Source: an uncultured Ruminococcus sp. (GTDB lineage: Bacteria; Bacillota; Clostridia; Oscillospirales; Ruminococcaceae). Taken from it: a stretch of 14,399 nt of DNA. Positions 1-6,991 of this stretch are shown in pieces (position 1 is the stretch's first letter; the number at the start of each line of letters is the position of its first letter). The stretch spans positions 1 through 14,399 of the forward strand of contig ONNL01000064.1 of NCBI GenBank assembly GCA_900319195.1. The letters run 5' to 3'. Position numbers and translations under genes: made by a program. The notes beneath the pieces are model-generated. The model had not been told where the DNA came from, searched no databases, and saw only the letters and a program-made list of their open reading frames with translations.

Positions 1-92
1 CCCAAGGGCACTTCCGTTGGGCGTCCACCGGACACCCGCACCCTGCACTGCAGGGAGTCACCCTCGAGCTCCTTTCCTAAAACTTTAATTTG

Positions 93-167
93 AAATTTTC
101 CCCATATATAGCGCTCGTAGTCTTTTGGAACGGCACAGTGATGATGCGCTATATATGGGGAAAATTT
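93..167. repeat. Perfect 22-bp inverted repeat, 31-nt spacer
   Basis: The left arm (93-114) and right arm (146-167) are exact reverse complements over 22 bp. Pairing stops on both sides (g92 faces g168, t115 faces t145). Each arm is AAATTTT, then CCCC, then ATATATAGCGC, or its complement. The 31-nt loop (115-145) shows no strong fold of its own. No target-site duplication is evident beside the arms, and no T-run follows the right arm, so it is not a textbook terminator for either strand. It could be a REP-like or MITE-like palindrome, or a stable RNA hairpin at the end of an upstream transcript. Its inner decamer ATATATAGCG recurs in the hairpin at 14270-14302. Confidence 0.85.
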
Positions 168-280
168 GAAGCTGACGCTCAGAAACAGAATAGAGGAAAA
201 CATTTGCTGAATGGGACTCGTTCAATAAAATAAGCATAACTCCTATATTAGTTCCACGGGTATGCTCGGTGGTTTTATAC

Positions 281-309
281 TTGTAATGAAGGCTGAATTG
301 TGGTATACT
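281..309 (+). promoter_or_regulatory. Sigma-A-type promoter for the GNAT-ligA group
   Basis: A -35 box TTGTAA (281-286) and a -10 box TATACT (304-309) are separated by 17 nt, with an extended -10 TG at 301-302. Transcription would start near 316, giving a very short leader. GGGGAG at 318-323 lies 8 nt before the ATG at 332 and serves as ribosome binding site. No other promoter is apparent before ligA, so this one probably drives the whole group. Confidence 0.75.
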
Positions 310-331
310 GTAAGAAAGGGGAGTGTGAGGA

Positions 332-892
332 ATGCTGAAACTGCGAAAGGCTCGGAGAGCCGACCGGAAACGAATAAAAGCACTGTATGATACGGCGTTT
401 CCTGATGATGAAAGAGCACCGTATTTTTTGATAAGATATAAGGAACTGCTTGGAAAAGCGGAAATGCTGGTGTGTGAAAGTGACGGCGATTTTTCAGGAT
501 TTGCCTATCTCGTCACACTGCGTGATGTGATGTATCTGTTCTACCTTGCTGTTGAGAAAGGTAAACGCGGAAAGGGCATAGGGGGCGGAATACTTCACGA
601 GCTGATACGCATGAACCCCGATAAGAGAATATTCCTTGCACGCGAACAGCTTGACGAGACTGCCGAGAATTACACGGAGCGCGTCAACAGGCATAATTTC
701 TATCTGCATAACGGGTTCAGAGATGTCCCGTACTGCATAAACGAGGCAGATGTGGTCTATGATGTAATGTGTGCAGGAGAAGTTGTCACTCCTGAGGAAT
801 ATGACGAGCTCATTACCGCGTGGGGCGGCAGGCGCAGACAGATAAAGTACCGAATGAGAATGTATGAAAACAACGGAGGACGAAATGAATAA
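332..892 (+). CDS. GNAT-family N-acetyltransferase
   Basis: A 186-residue protein with the GNAT fold pattern, transferring an acetyl group from acetyl-CoA to an unidentified acceptor in the cytoplasm. The acetyl-CoA pyrophosphate-binding motif KRGKGIGGGI (78-87) follows strand beta-4 (LFYLAV, 69-74), and NFYLHNGF (122-129) is the usual late GNAT motif with Tyr and a Gly-Phe pair. The last 35 residues are Arg-rich and form a tail beyond the core. The ATG start is supported by GGGGAG 8 nt upstream. Its stop lies inside ligA: the two genes overlap by 8 nt, so they are co-transcribed and probably translationally coupled. Acceptor specificity cannot be read from the sequence; a small-molecule or protein acetylase are both possible. 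The family call is firm and the role is open. Confidence 0.88.
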   Translation: MLKLRKARRADRKRIKALYDTAFPDDERAPYFLIRYKELLGKAEMLVCESDGDFSGFAYLVTLRDVMYLFYLAVEKGKRGKGIGGGILHELIRMNPDKRIFLAREQLDETAENYTERVNRHNFYLHNGFRDVPYCINEADVVYDVMCAGEVVTPEEYDELITAWGGRRRQIKYRMRMYENNGGRNE

Positions 893-2867
893 ATCGGAAG
901 CGGAAAAGAAAATAGCTGAGCTCTCCGCAAAGCTTGAAAAATACAGCTATCAGTATTATGTTCTTGATGACCCCGAGATAAGTGACTATGACTTCGACAT
1001 GATGATGCAGGAATTAAAGGGACTTGAAGCGGAATTTCCCGAGCTTGTCCTGCCGACATCACCGACGCAGAGAGTTGGCGGAGAAGCTCTCGGCAAGTTT
1101 GAAAAGGTCACGCATACCGTGCAGATGGCGAGCTTGCAGGACGTTTTTTCATTTGAACAGCTCAACGAGTTCATAGAGCGCTGTCATGCGGAGCTCGGTG
1201 AAGTGGAGTTCTCGGTAGAGCCTAAAATCGACGGACTTTCTTGCTCACTTGAATACGAAAACGGAGTCCTCACACGCGCATCAACACGAGGAGACGGCTT
1301 CGTCGGTGAGGACGTAACAGCAAATATCCGAACCATACGGTCTATCCCTCTAAAGCTTGAAAATGCTCCCGAGTATCTTGAGGTGCGCGGCGAGGTGTAT
1401 ATGCCTGTTTCAAGCTTTGAGAAGCTCGTTGAGGAACAGGAGCTCAACGGTGAACAGCCGTTCAAGAATCCGCGAAATGCCGCGGCAGGCTCGCTCAGAC
1501 AGAAGGACTCACGCATTACTGCTAAGCGCAGGCTTGACATTTTTATTTTCAACATTCAGCAGTGCCGCGGAAAAGAGTTTGATACTCACACGAAGTCGCT
1601 CGACTACGTAAAATCACTCGGACTCCGCACTATCCCGACGCACACTATTTGCCGTACATTTGACGAGATAAAGGCAGAAATAGAGCGTATAGGCAATGAC
1701 CGTGTGAACTTCGGATTTGATATTGACGGCGTATGCATCAAGGTGAACAAGCTCTCTCAGCGCGACATCATGGGAGCTACCGCAAAGACTCCGAAGTGGG
1801 CGATTGCTTACAAATATCCGCCAGAGGAAAAGGAGACTGAGCTGCTCGACATCGAGGTCAACGTTGGACGTACAGGAGCTATCACTCCCGTTGCTGTTTT
1901 CGAGCCGATAATACTTGCGGGCACAAGTGTCTCACGCGCAGTGCTTCACAATCAGGACTTCATTGATGAGAAGGATATACGAGTTGGCGACAGGATTATC
2001 GTCCGCAAGGCAGGGGAGATAATCCCCGAGGTTCTGCGCTCTGTCGCACATAAAGCGGATTCGGTGCCATTTAAGCTGCCGTCAGTCTGTCCCGTGTGCA
2101 ATACTCCGTCGGTTCGTGATGAGGGCGAGAGCGTGCTGAGATGTCCGAATGTCGAGTGTCCTGCACAGCTTCTGAAAAACATGATACACTTTGCCTCAAA
2201 GAATGCAATGAATATCGACGGACTTGGCGAAGCGAACATGAAGCTGCTTGTTGACAGCAAGCTTGTAAGCTCGCCTGCCGACCTGTATACGCTCAGAAGG
2301 GAACAGCTGACGACCCTTGAACGCTTCGGGGAAAAGTCCGCGGAGAACCTTATAAACGCGATAGAAGCTTCAAAAACCCGTGAGCTTGACCGACTTGTTC
2401 ATGCTCTCGGAATACGAAATATCGGACAGCGAGCGGCTACACTTCTCTGTGAAAAATTCGGGGACATGGACACTCTCCTCAATGTCACACGCGAGGACGT
2501 TTCCTCGATCGAGGGATTTGGTGATATAATGGCTGAGAGCATAGTCACAGCGCTCCATGAACCGCATAGAATAGAGCTTATCAACAGGCTCCGTGACCTC
2601 GGCGTGAACATGGTCTACCACAAGCAGCAGAGCGGTGATGACAGATTTTCGGGACTTACCTTTGTCCTCACGGGTACACTTCCCACAATGAAGCGCGATG
2701 AGGCAAAGGCGCTCATCGAGAGCTTCGGCGGTAAGGTGTCCGGCTCGGTGTCGAAAAAGACGAGCTTTGTAGTTGCAGGTGAGGAAGCTGGAAGCAAGCT
2801 CACAAAGGCGCAGGAGCTCGGAATAGAGATACTGAGCGAAGATGAACTTATAGAAAAGACGAAATGA
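885..2867 (+). CDS. ligA: NAD+-dependent DNA ligase LigA
   Basis: A 660-residue protein, close to the E. coli LigA length of 671. It seals nicks in duplex DNA using NAD+ during replication and repair. Domains in order: N-terminal Ia domain (YxYYVLDDPEISDYDFD, about 22-39), adenylation domain with catalytic Lys114 in KIDG (E. coli Lys115), OB fold, a zinc finger with Cys402, Cys405, Cys420 and Cys425, helix-hairpin-helix repeats (about 440-560), and a C-terminal BRCT domain (about 587-660, LTGTLPTMKRDEA). All diagnostic parts are present and intact. I prefer the ATG at 885 because GGAGGA (875-880) sits 4 nt upstream. An in-frame ATG at 864 would add seven residues but has no ribosome binding site. 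The gene overlaps the end of the GNAT gene by 8 nt and is followed 8 nt later by the Spx/ArsC-like gene. Confidence 0.98.
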   Translation: MNKSEAEKKIAELSAKLEKYSYQYYVLDDPEISDYDFDMMMQELKGLEAEFPELVLPTSPTQRVGGEALGKFEKVTHTVQMASLQDVFSFEQLNEFIERCHAELGEVEFSVEPKIDGLSCSLEYENGVLTRASTRGDGFVGEDVTANIRTIRSIPLKLENAPEYLEVRGEVYMPVSSFEKLVEEQELNGEQPFKNPRNAAAGSLRQKDSRITAKRRLDIFIFNIQQCRGKEFDTHTKSLDYVKSLGLRTIPTHTICRTFDEIKAEIERIGNDRVNFGFDIDGVCIKVNKLSQRDIMGATAKTPKWAIAYKYPPEEKETELLDIEVNVGRTGAITPVAVFEPIILAGTSVSRAVLHNQDFIDEKDIRVGDRIIVRKAGEIIPEVLRSVAHKADSVPFKLPSVCPVCNTPSVRDEGESVLRCPNVECPAQLLKNMIHFASKNAMNIDGLGEANMKLLVDSKLVSSPADLYTLRREQLTTLERFGEKSAENLINAIEASKTRELDRLVHALGIRNIGQRAATLLCEKFGDMDTLLNVTREDVSSIEGFGDIMAESIVTALHEPHRIELINRLRDLGVNMVYHKQQSGDDRFSGLTFVLTGTLPTMKRDEAKALIESFGGKVSGSVSKKTSFVVAGEEAGSKLTKAQELGIEILSEDELIEKTK

Positions 2868-2875
2868 GGTATAAT

Positions 2876-3229
2876 ATGAAATTTATATGCTATCCTAAAT
2901 GTACGACCTGTCAGAAGGCGCAGAAATGGCTCGACAGTAAGGGAGCGTCCTACGAGGTGCGTGATATTAAGACCGACAATCCCACTTATGAGGAGCTTTC
3001 GGAGCTTTATAAAAAGAGCGGACTGCCGCTGAAACGCTTTTTCAATACAAGCGGACTGCTTTATAAATCAATGGCGCTCAAGGACAAGCTCCCCACTATG
3101 TCGGAAGAGGAGCAGCTCCGACTTTTAGCCACTGACGGTATGCTTGTAAAAAGACCGATACTTGTGGACGGTAATATCGTGCTTGTCGGCTTCAAGGAGT
3201 CTGAATGGTCGGAAAAGGTGAAAGTTTAA
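2876..3229 (+). CDS. Spx/ArsC-family thioredoxin-fold protein
   Basis: A 117-residue protein of the ArsC/Spx/YffB family. It has an N-terminal redox motif Cys9-x-x-Cys12 (PKCTTCQKA), the family segment NTSGLLYKSM, and KRPILVDGN, which carries the conserved Arg-Pro of the fold. A CxxC rather than a lone Cys is typical of Spx-like members, while classical arsenate reductases of this fold use a single Cys. No arsenic genes are nearby, so arsenate reduction is not supported; a redox or regulatory role is equally possible. I chose the ATG at 2876 because GAGGT (2866-2870) sits 5 nt upstream and homologues usually begin just before the FICYPKC stretch. An ATG at 2864 overlapping the ligA stop as ATGA is the alternative, adding four residues. 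Confidence 0.85.
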   Translation: MKFICYPKCTTCQKAQKWLDSKGASYEVRDIKTDNPTYEELSELYKKSGLPLKRFFNTSGLLYKSMALKDKLPTMSEEEQLRLLATDGMLVKRPILVDGNIVLVGFKESEWSEKVKV

Positions 3230-3235
3230 TGAAAG

Positions 3236-3278
3236 TTAGTGCTTACTAATTGATGTAAAATCGTTCCTGTGTTATAAT
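3236..3278 (+). promoter_or_regulatory. copA promoter with candidate operator
   Basis: TTGATG (3250-3255) and TATAAT (3273-3278), 17 nt apart, form a strong sigma-A promoter. An inverted repeat TTAGT-4-ACTAA (3236-3249) directly abuts the -35 box, and a second palindrome cattataatg (3290-3299) lies just after the likely start site. Either could bind a repressor. Neither matches the CopY box TACAnnTGTA or the GC-rich CsoR operator. The promoter is convincing; the operator reading is speculative. The ribosome binding site is GGAAGGAG (3302-3309). Confidence 0.7.
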
Positions 3279-3316
3279 ATATATGAGTACATTATAATGA
3301 CGGAAGGAGCACGCAT

Positions 3317-5830
3317 ATGACGAAATATGATGTTACGGGAATGAGCTGTGCTGCGTGCAGTGCAAGGGTCGAGAAAGCGGTCTCGGGTGTTGAAGGTGTC
3401 ACATCATGCTCTGTAAACCTGCTCACAAATTCAATGGGCGTTGAGGGAACTGCTCCTGAATCTGCCATTATACAGGCTGTTGTGGACGCAGGCTATGGAG
3501 CGTCGGTAAGGGGCGGCTCTGCTGCTAAGACCTCTGCTGACGAAAGCCTCAAGGATACCGAAACACCGAAGATGATAAAGAGACTTGTGTGGTCACTGGT
3601 TTTCCTTTTGCCGCTCATGTATATCTCAATGGGACATAATATGTGGGATTTCCCACTGCCGTCCTTTTTTGAGGGCAATCATACTGCGACAGGACTTGCT
3701 GAGCTTCTGCTTGCGGCGATAGTAATGATAATTAATCAGAAGTTCTTTGTAAACGGCTTCAGGGGACTTATCCGCCGCGCTCCCAACATGGATACACTTG
3801 TGGCACTCGGCTCGGGAGCGTCATTTGTATACAGTACCTGTGTCGTATTTGCCATGACCGACGCACTTATGAGCGGTAATGCTGATAAGGTCGCGGACTA
3901 TGCTCACGGACTTTATTTTGAATCCGCGGCAATGATACTGACGCTTATCACCGTCGGGAAAGTGCTCGAAGCCAAGTCGAAGGGCAGGACTACGGACGCA
4001 TTAAAGGGGCTCATGAAGCTTGCACCCAAGACGGCTATCGTCGAAAGGGACGGCGCTGAGACTGAGATACCCGTTGAGGAATTGCAGGCAGGGGACATCT
4101 TTGTTGTGCGTCCCGGCGGCAGTATACCAGTGGACGCTGTCATAACCGACGGAAGTACGGCAGTGAATGAATCGGCACTTACGGGTGAGAGCATTCCCGT
4201 TGATAAGTCAGTCGGTGACAGAGTATCGGCGGCTACGATAAATCAGTCGGGATTTATCCGCTGCAAAGCGGAGCGGGTCGGCGAGGACACTACGCTTTCT
4301 CAGATAATCAGAATGGTCAGTGACGCGGCGGCGACAAAGGCTCCCATTGCGAAGGCGGCGGATAAGGTCGCAGGAATATTCGTGCCTGCTGTCATAGGCA
4401 TAGCCGCGGTAACACTTGCAGTGTGGCTGCTTGTCGGTAAGGATATAGGCTATTCGCTTGCGAGGGCGATATCGGTGCTCGTGATAAGCTGCCCTTGTGC
4501 GCTCGGACTTGCGACCCCTGTTGCTATAATGGTCGGCAACGGCATAGGAGCAAAAAACGGCATTCTCTTCAAAACCGCCGTATCGCTTGAAAGCACGGGA
4601 AGGACTCAGATTGTAGCTCTCGACAAAACTGGTACAATCACCTCGGGAGAGCCTGCTGTTACGGACGTTATCCCTGTTGATGACGCGACAGAGGACAAGC
4701 TTCTGCACATCGCATATTCACTTGAAAAGAAGAGTGAGCACCCTCTTGCAAAGGCAGTGATCACCCATTCCGAGCAGAAAAGCATTTCGAGTGATGAGGT
4801 CACGGACTTCAAAGCAGTCGCGGGCAACGGTCTCACGGCACAGCTTGGAAAAAGTACGATATGCGGCGGAAATTACAGCTTTGTAAGTCAGAGTACCGCT
4901 GTCTCGGACGATACAAAAACGCTTTCCGAGAAGCTTTCAAACGAGGGCAAGACTCCGATGTTCTTTGCGGAAAACGGCAGACTGCTCGGTATTATTGCGG
5001 TTGCCGATATAATTAAGAGCGAAAGCCGCAAGGCTGTTGATGAACTGAAAAACATGGGAATACGCGTGGTAATGCTTACGGGTGATAATGAGTGCACTGC
5101 AAAGGCTATCGGAGCACAGGCAGGCGTTGACGAGGTCATAGCAGGAGTGCTTCCCGACGGCAAGGCGAGTACGATAAATAAGCTGAAAAAGCGCGGCAAG
5201 GTAGCAATGGTGGGTGACGGCATCAACGACGCTCCTGCACTTACTTCTGCCGATACGGGTATTGCAGTCGGCGCAGGCACGGATATTGCAATTGACGCGG
5301 CAGATGTCGTATTGATGAAGAGCCGACTCACCGATGTCCCTGCGGCGATAAGACTGAGCAGAGCCGTCCTGCGCAACATTCATGAGAATCTGTTCTGGGC
5401 GTTTATCTATAATATTATTGGTATCCCGCTTGCCGCAGGTGTCTATATTAAGCTTTTTGGCTGGGAGCTTGACCCCATGTTCGCAGCGGCGGCAATGAGC
5501 CTTTCGAGCTTCTGTGTCGTAACGAACGCTCTTCGGCTGAATTTCAAAAATATCTATGATACAAGGCATGACAGAAAGGCAAACAGTGCTGCCGAATCTT
5601 CGGGAGACAGCGAAGAATCGGCAACAGCTACCGTGAAGATAAAGGGCATGATGTGTCCGCACTGTGAGGCTCGCATAAAGTCGGCACTTGAGAGCGTGAG
5701 CGGAGTTGAATCCGCACAGGCAAGTCACAAAAAGGGGACAGCCGTGATAAAAGTTCATGGCGAGCCTGATAAAAAGTCGATAAAGAAAGCTGTCACAGAC
5801 GCAGGCTATAAATTTCTCGGCATTGAATAA
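3317..5830 (+). CDS. copA: Copper-exporting P1B-type ATPase CopA
   Basis: An 837-residue membrane ATPase that exports Cu(I) from the cytoplasm at the cost of ATP. An N-terminal heavy-metal-associated domain carries CAAC (11-14). TGES (289-292) marks the actuator domain, SCPCALG contains the transport-site CPC (392-394), D436 in DKTGT is the phosphorylated Asp, SEHP (473-476) is the nucleotide-domain signature, and GDGINDAP (633-640) is the hinge. Tyr698-Asn699 in TM7 and MSLSS (727-731) in TM8 are Cu(I) determinants of subgroup P1B-1, which favours copper over zinc or cadmium. Unusually, a second metal-binding domain with CPHC (780-783) follows TM8 after a Ser/Ala/Glu-rich linker (about 755-770). 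It looks like a fused CopZ-type chaperone. No separate copZ, csoR or copY is adjacent. The gene stands alone between its own promoter and terminator. Confidence 0.96.
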   Translation: MTKYDVTGMSCAACSARVEKAVSGVEGVTSCSVNLLTNSMGVEGTAPESAIIQAVVDAGYGASVRGGSAAKTSADESLKDTETPKMIKRLVWSLVFLLPLMYISMGHNMWDFPLPSFFEGNHTATGLAELLLAAIVMIINQKFFVNGFRGLIRRAPNMDTLVALGSGASFVYSTCVVFAMTDALMSGNADKVADYAHGLYFESAAMILTLITVGKVLEAKSKGRTTDALKGLMKLAPKTAIVERDGAETEIPVEELQAGDIFVVRPGGSIPVDAVITDGSTAVNESALTGESIPVDKSVGDRVSAATINQSGFIRCKAERVGEDTTLSQIIRMVSDAAATKAPIAKAADKVAGIFVPAVIGIAAVTLAVWLLVGKDIGYSLARAISVLVISCPCALGLATPVAIMVGNGIGAKNGILFKTAVSLESTGRTQIVALDKTGTITSGEPAVTDVIPVDDATEDKLLHIAYSLEKKSEHPLAKAVITHSEQKSISSDEVTDFKAVAGNGLTAQLGKSTICGGNYSFVSQSTAVSDDTKTLSEKLSNEGKTPMFFAENGRLLGIIAVADIIKSESRKAVDELKNMGIRVVMLTGDNECTAKAIGAQAGVDEVIAGVLPDGKASTINKLKKRGKVAMVGDGINDAPALTSADTGIAVGAGTDIAIDAADVVLMKSRLTDVPAAIRLSRAVLRNIHENLFWAFIYNIIGIPLAAGVYIKLFGWELDPMFAAAAMSLSSFCVVTNALRLNFKNIYDTRHDRKANSAAESSGDSEESATATVKIKGMMCPHCEARIKSALESVSGVESAQASHKKGTAVIKVHGEPDKKSIKKAVTDAGYKFLGIE

Positions 5831-5831
5831 C

Positions 5832-5859
5832 AAAAACGGTACAACAATGTACCGTTTTT
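5832..5859 (+). terminator. Intrinsic terminator of copA
   Basis: A 12-bp perfect stem (5832-5843 with 5848-5859), with core acggtaca/tgtaccgt and a 4-nt loop, begins one base after the copA stop. It has A's on the left side and a run of six T's (5855-5860) on the right. The A-run also makes it plausible in the reverse direction. Confidence 0.9.
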
Positions 5860-5925
5860 TGCACTTTCTTATGTTTATGCTATTTCGTTGAAGAAACGTT
5901 AACAGCAAATCTTTCGCCTTGACAC

Positions 5926-5954
5926 TTGCTATTCTTTAATTTTTGTGATATAAT
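5926..5954 (+). promoter_or_regulatory. Promoter of the primosome gene pair
   Basis: The -10 box TATAAT (5949-5954) has an extended TG at 5946-5947. The best-spaced -35 is TTGCTA (5926-5931) at 17 nt. A perfect TTGACA lies at 5919-5924, but at 24 nt it is too far from this -10 to act with it. The ribosome binding site GGAGG (5984-5988) lies 5 nt before the GTG start at 5994. Confidence 0.72.
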
Positions 5955-5993
5955 GAATTCATACCATTCATTACTTTTATTTCGGAGGCAGTT

Positions 5994-6980
5994 GTGGATA
6001 TCAAAACTGACAGCGGCATCTGGGGAACTATGTTCGGTGTTCCCTGCGTTGTAGCCGATAACTTCTTAAAGCTTGCGACGGGCAGTCAGCTGAAGGTGCT
6101 CGTATATATTCTCAGACATTCGGGAAAGGTCTGCGGCTTTGATGAGATTTCCCGTAATACAGGCATTTCTGTGCAGGAGGTCAGCGATTCCGTTGCATTC
6201 TGGCAGCAGGTAAATGTTCTTCCCGAAAACGACGGTAAGACTTCGAGTATCGGTAATATTTCCGATATTATGAGCGCTCCGCAGCCCGAGGTCAATATCG
6301 AAAAGGAGAGCCCGAAGGCTGCGGTCAGTGAGCAGCCTGTAACCCGTCAGAGACAGAACCTCTCTCCGTCGGAAATAGCGGATATCATGAAAAAATCGGG
6401 TGAAATATCTGGGCTTTTCAAGGTGGCTGAGTCAGCACTCGGACCGCTCAACCATATGCAGCAGAATTCGCTGATATATATACATAATTTCCTCGGACTA
6501 AGCGCCGAGGTCATCACCACGCTCCTTTTCTACTGCAAAAATATAAACAAGACCAATCCTGCGTATATCGAGCAGATAGCGCATTCGTGGTCAGAAAATG
6601 ACATCACTACCCTTGCGGCAGCTGAGGAAGATGTACAGCGAATGAGTCAGTCACACGACTTCACGGGAAAGATAATGAAGATGTTTGAGATGAACAGACG
6701 TCCGACATCAAAGCAGGCTGAATTTGTAGAAGAATGGAGAAAAAACGGTTATTCCGACGAGCTTATAAAGCTTGCATACGAAAAAACCGTTGAGAGAATA
6801 AACAAGCTCTCGTTTGCCTACATAAATAAAATACTCACGTCATGGAAAGAAAGCGGATTAAAGACTGCTTCTGATGTTGAAAGAGCGGAGTCCGAGTATA
6901 AGAAAAACGGAAATATCGGCAAGAACAGCAAGGGCAGCAGTGATATAGAGAAATACAATGTTGTTATCAATAAATTCTGA
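5994..6980 (+). CDS. DnaD-domain replication initiation protein
   Basis: A 328-residue protein with the DnaD/DnaB primosomal layout. An N-terminal winged-helix-like region spans about 10-80, and a polar linker about 85-125. Two DnaD-type (DnaB_2) helical domains follow, each ending in the family motif YxxxIxxxW: Y191-I195-W199 and Y276-I280-W284. In Bacillus, such proteins remodel origin or fork DNA and recruit the helicase loader DnaI with the replicative helicase. Having two copies of the motif is like B. subtilis DnaB, while the neighbouring loader gene suits DnaD or DnaB equally. The GTG start at 5994 is chosen because GGAGG lies 5 nt upstream and no ATG is nearby. The next gene, an ATPase of the DnaI/DnaC type, begins 11 nt after the stop, so the two form an operon. 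Confidence 0.88.
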   Translation: MDIKTDSGIWGTMFGVPCVVADNFLKLATGSQLKVLVYILRHSGKVCGFDEISRNTGISVQEVSDSVAFWQQVNVLPENDGKTSSIGNISDIMSAPQPEVNIEKESPKAAVSEQPVTRQRQNLSPSEIADIMKKSGEISGLFKVAESALGPLNHMQQNSLIYIHNFLGLSAEVITTLLFYCKNINKTNPAYIEQIAHSWSENDITTLAAAEEDVQRMSQSHDFTGKIMKMFEMNRRPTSKQAEFVEEWRKNGYSDELIKLAYEKTVERINKLSFAYINKILTSWKESGLKTASDVERAESEYKKNGNIGKNSKGSSDIEKYNVVINKF

Positions 6981-6991
6981 GGTTTTATATA

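Larger units (their letters stand above)
1..331. other. Non-coding left-edge region
   Basis: No convincing gene is visible on either strand in these 331 bases. The first 80 are GC-rich and dense in small dyads: cccaa (1-5) with ttggg (17-21), gtcc/ggac (23-33), and a perfect 7-bp dyad ccctgca/tgcaggg around one base (41-55). This composition differs from the AT-rich spacers elsewhere in the window and resembles the short dispersed intergenic repeats of Clostridia, though that is only an impression. Next come a long inverted repeat (93-167) and about 110 bases (168-280) in which I see nothing specific. The promoter of the first gene ends the region. No upstream gene end is visible, so what lies to the left is unknown. 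Confidence 0.5.

Noticed and set aside
2876..3229. Arsenate reductase assignment
   Set aside because: The family match is real, but the CxxC motif is Spx-like and no arsenite exporter or ArsR regulator is nearby, so the specific arsenic role was not claimed.
4937..5908. Long minus-strand open frame (323 codons) opposite copA
   Set aside because: It lies antisense to highly conserved CopA motifs, has no recognisable protein features and no good ribosome binding site. It is a by-product of codon bias on the plus strand.
5919..5954. Perfect TTGACA as the -35 box for the primosome promoter
   Set aside because: It is 24 nt from the TATAAT, outside the usual 16-18 nt range. TTGCTA at 17 nt fits better.
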